This document shows positions 62,343 through 64,000 of a stretch of 64,000 bases of DNA, in pieces. Position numbers and translations under genes: made by a program. Origin of the DNA: Lentinus brumalis (Eukaryota > Basidiomycota > Agaricomycetes > Polyporales > Polyporaceae); the NCBI GenBank assembly GCA_001792895.1, contig MARA01000055.1, positions 62,001 through 126,000 on the forward strand. Direction: 5' to 3'. The notes beneath the pieces were generated by a model, which was given only the letters and a program-made list of their open reading frames with translations, was not told the origin of the DNA and searched no databases. Positions within the stretch are counted from its first letter, which is position 1, and every line of letters starts with the position of its first letter.

Positions 62343-62414
62343 TCCGATATGGTGTAGTGGCTAACATTATCGCCTCTCACGCGATAGCCCGGGGTTCGAT
62401 TCCCCGTGTCGGAA
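62343..62414 (+). tRNA. tRNA-Glu (anticodon CUC), copy 2
   Basis: Identical to 48917-48988 over all 72 nt: acceptor TCCGATA/TGTCGGA, anticodon loop CTCTCAC, T arm CGGGG-TTCGATT-CCCCG. A TTTTT terminator follows about 20 nt later. Confidence 0.95.
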
Positions 62415-63202
62415 CGCCGGAATTGTCAGCTCTTTTTGTCGGCTGCTGCGGTTGTGCAATCCTGCTCTGCATCAGCGTACGTGAGCCACCCACACGCCGT
62501 CGGGACAGGCAAACATGTACTCGTATACATGGCCAGCCAGCACGAAACGTTCCTGGCTGCACGCATGTAAACGCAGTCACGCGGATGTTTGAATTTCCTC
62601 ACCGGAACCGCGAACGAAACAGAGCGCGATCTATTGATACACTACTACTACGACCTCGTGCGACGTGCGACGGTGCGACGGACATGAAGACTTGCGGGGT
62701 TCCCAAGTCAGAATCGGCAGCTGCGATGCGAGGAGGGTCAAGTATGTATGTATGTACAATCCGATGCATATGGGCGAGAGTGCGCCGAGAGCGCAAGAAT
62801 GTCAATGGTATATCTCCACACGGCTGGCCGTAACAGTCCATCCTGCGGCGTCCTGCGGTCCGCAGACTCGATGGACGGGCAGACCCGCGGCGCGCGTGGA
62901 TTATGTACAAGAGGAGGGAGGAGGGAAGAGGCAGGTAGGTAGGCGGAAGGAGGTGTGCGAGTCGTGCAGGAAGTCATGTGTGGGCGCCGGACGGGTGCGG
63001 GCGAGAGAATCAAAGGAACGTGGGTGGAGTGCGGGCAGGGGGCTGGGGTAGAAGGGGGTCAAGCGAGAGGTGGGGCGAGAGGTGGGGCGGCAGGGTAAGG
63101 CAGGGACAGGACAAGGGTAGGCGGAGACCGACAACGGAACGGCAGCGACATCGTATCGTACATCCCAGCGGCATCCATGAACGAGACAACACCAACGCGC
63201 GC
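62415..63202. other. Intergenic, no gene recognised
   Basis: Contains a G-rich stretch (about 62905-63130) made of short GGGCGAGAGG-like repeats. This is the 3' flank of the minus-strand gene to its right. Confidence 0.45.
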
Positions 63203-64000
63203 TCATCGTGGTGGCCCCGACGTGTACGACGGCGGTAACGAGTGCCCATCTGCCGACGGCTCGTGCACAGTCGCTTCACTCTCGTAACTCGAGTCTTCCG
63301 TCACACCGCGCGAGTGCCCGCCCGTCGCCGTGTAGAACGTCGCATCGCTCGCCTCCGCCTCGTGCCCGTGCCCGTGCTCATACGGGTTCGGCATCGGGTC
63401 GGAAAACGGGTTCGGATGCGTCGACGGGGACGCGGGCATCGGTGGCAGCGGCGGGACTGGTGGCTGCTGCTGCTGCTGTTGCTGCTGCTGTTGAAACTGC
63501 GCAGGGTGCCCCGGAGGTGTACTCGGGTAGTGCTGCATCTGCGCGTGCTCGGACTGCTGCCGCGCCGCTGCGTGGATCTTCGTGCGGTACCGCGGGGCCT
63601 CACCAGCCTGCACGGTGAACGTATCGGGCGGTGGCGAGCCGTATCCTCTCGGTGGCGGCTGCCGCTGGTACGACACGCCCTGCGGCTGCGGACCAGGCTG
63701 GGGATACGGCACTCGGTGGGCGTCGGCGAAGGGGTCATGTGGAGGAGAACTCACGCGCTGCATGGGGAGCTGGGAGGACGGAGAGGGGTACGCGTAGCCT
63801 GCGCCTGGCGGGAGAGCAGAACGATTGTACTGACGTTCGCTCATCGGCTGCTCTGCACGACGAGGTTGCGGCGCGTACATGGTGTGGCTCGGCTGGCCGT
63901 ACTTCGTGAGCGGGATGTCAGTGCCGGACGCAGCAGGGTTGAAGGCGACCGAGGCAGTTGATTCCATGACCGCAGGGTTGCCGTACGGCAAGCCGGGCGT
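63203..64000 (-). CDS. Pro/Gln-rich protein, 3' part (partial)
   Basis: The frame is open from the window edge to a TGA at 63203-63205, giving at least 265 residues of the C-terminus. It is a low-complexity tail rich in Pro, Gln, Ser and Tyr, with a run of ten Gln (near 63465-63495), NPFSDP and a His/Gly stretch (YEHGHGHEAE), ending SYTSGPPR. No globular domain, membrane segment or signal is visible. Tails like this occur on fungal membrane and regulatory proteins, so the identity depends on the part outside the window. The start lies beyond 64000. Confidence 0.65.
   Translation of the reverse strand, partial: TPGLPYGNPAVMESTASVAFNPAASGTDIPLTKYGQPSHTMYAPQPRRAEQPMSERQYNRSALPPGAGYAYPSPSSQLPMQRVSSPPHDPFADAHRVPYPQPGPQPQGVSYQRQPPPRGYGSPPPDTFTVQAGEAPRYRTKIHAAARQQSEHAQMQHYPSTPPGHPAQFQQQQQQQQQQPPVPPLPPMPASPSTHPNPFSDPMPNPYEHGHGHEAEASDATFYTATGGHSRGVTEDSSYESEATVHEPSADGHSLPPSYTSGPPR

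Overview
The window looks like basidiomycete (Agaricomycete-type) nuclear DNA. The host genes are split by 50-75 base introns with GTRNGY donors. The elements are Ty3/gypsy chromoviruses with a chromodomain, Copia-type gag-only elements and an APE-type LINE, and the background is GC-rich apart from AT-rich transposon cores. Few genes are intact. Most of the window is nested transposons and the remains of the genes they hit.

Layout: (1) 0.58-1.2 kb holds a small unrecognised spliced gene. (2) 1.9-5.3 kb holds the 5' part of a minus-strand gypsy element: TATA box, leader intron, an unknown ORF, gag and the first part of the protease. (3) 5.5-11.5 kb holds two decayed BTB/POZ gene copies, one cut by a 2.9 kb inverted-repeat (foldback) element and one by a 1.43 kb gag-only Copia-like element. 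(4) 11.5-16.1 kb is mostly noncoding, with an inverted fragment of the 47-62 kb locus (two tRNA-like units and a pseudogene). (5) 16.1-38.1 kb is one 22 kb nest. A gypsy chromovirus with apparently identical 532 bp LTRs and a GCGGG target duplication contains a minus-strand LINE, itself cut by a 2.2 kb foldback element, and its pol gene is cut by a 2.3 kb foldback element. A fragment of a CaiB/BaiF CoA-transferase gene, with an intron donor, is trapped inside. (6) 41.4-43.5 kb holds an intact MFS sugar-transporter gene with six exons, and 44.4-45.6 kb an intact BTB gene. (7) 47.3-62.4 kb is bounded by two copies of the unit [small conserved fungal gene + tRNA-Glu(CUC)]. Between them lie about a dozen tRNA-like Pol III units, a second gag-only Copia element and, near the right-hand gene, an old-yellow-enzyme pseudogene. 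(8) 63.2 kb to the end is the 3' part of a Pro/Gln-rich gene.

The main candidates for something undescribed are: a family of three foldback transposons with 7 bp target duplications and mismatched 17-nt tips; a repeated 'tRNA-like B - motif - tRNA-like A' cassette in which nearly every unit is followed by an oligo-T terminator; gag-only Copia miniatures; and a retrotransposon accessory protein that appears to end in a SUMO-interacting motif. All calls come from reading the sequence without database searches. Boundaries given to the base for LTRs, target duplications and splice sites were read directly. Family names rest on recognised motifs.
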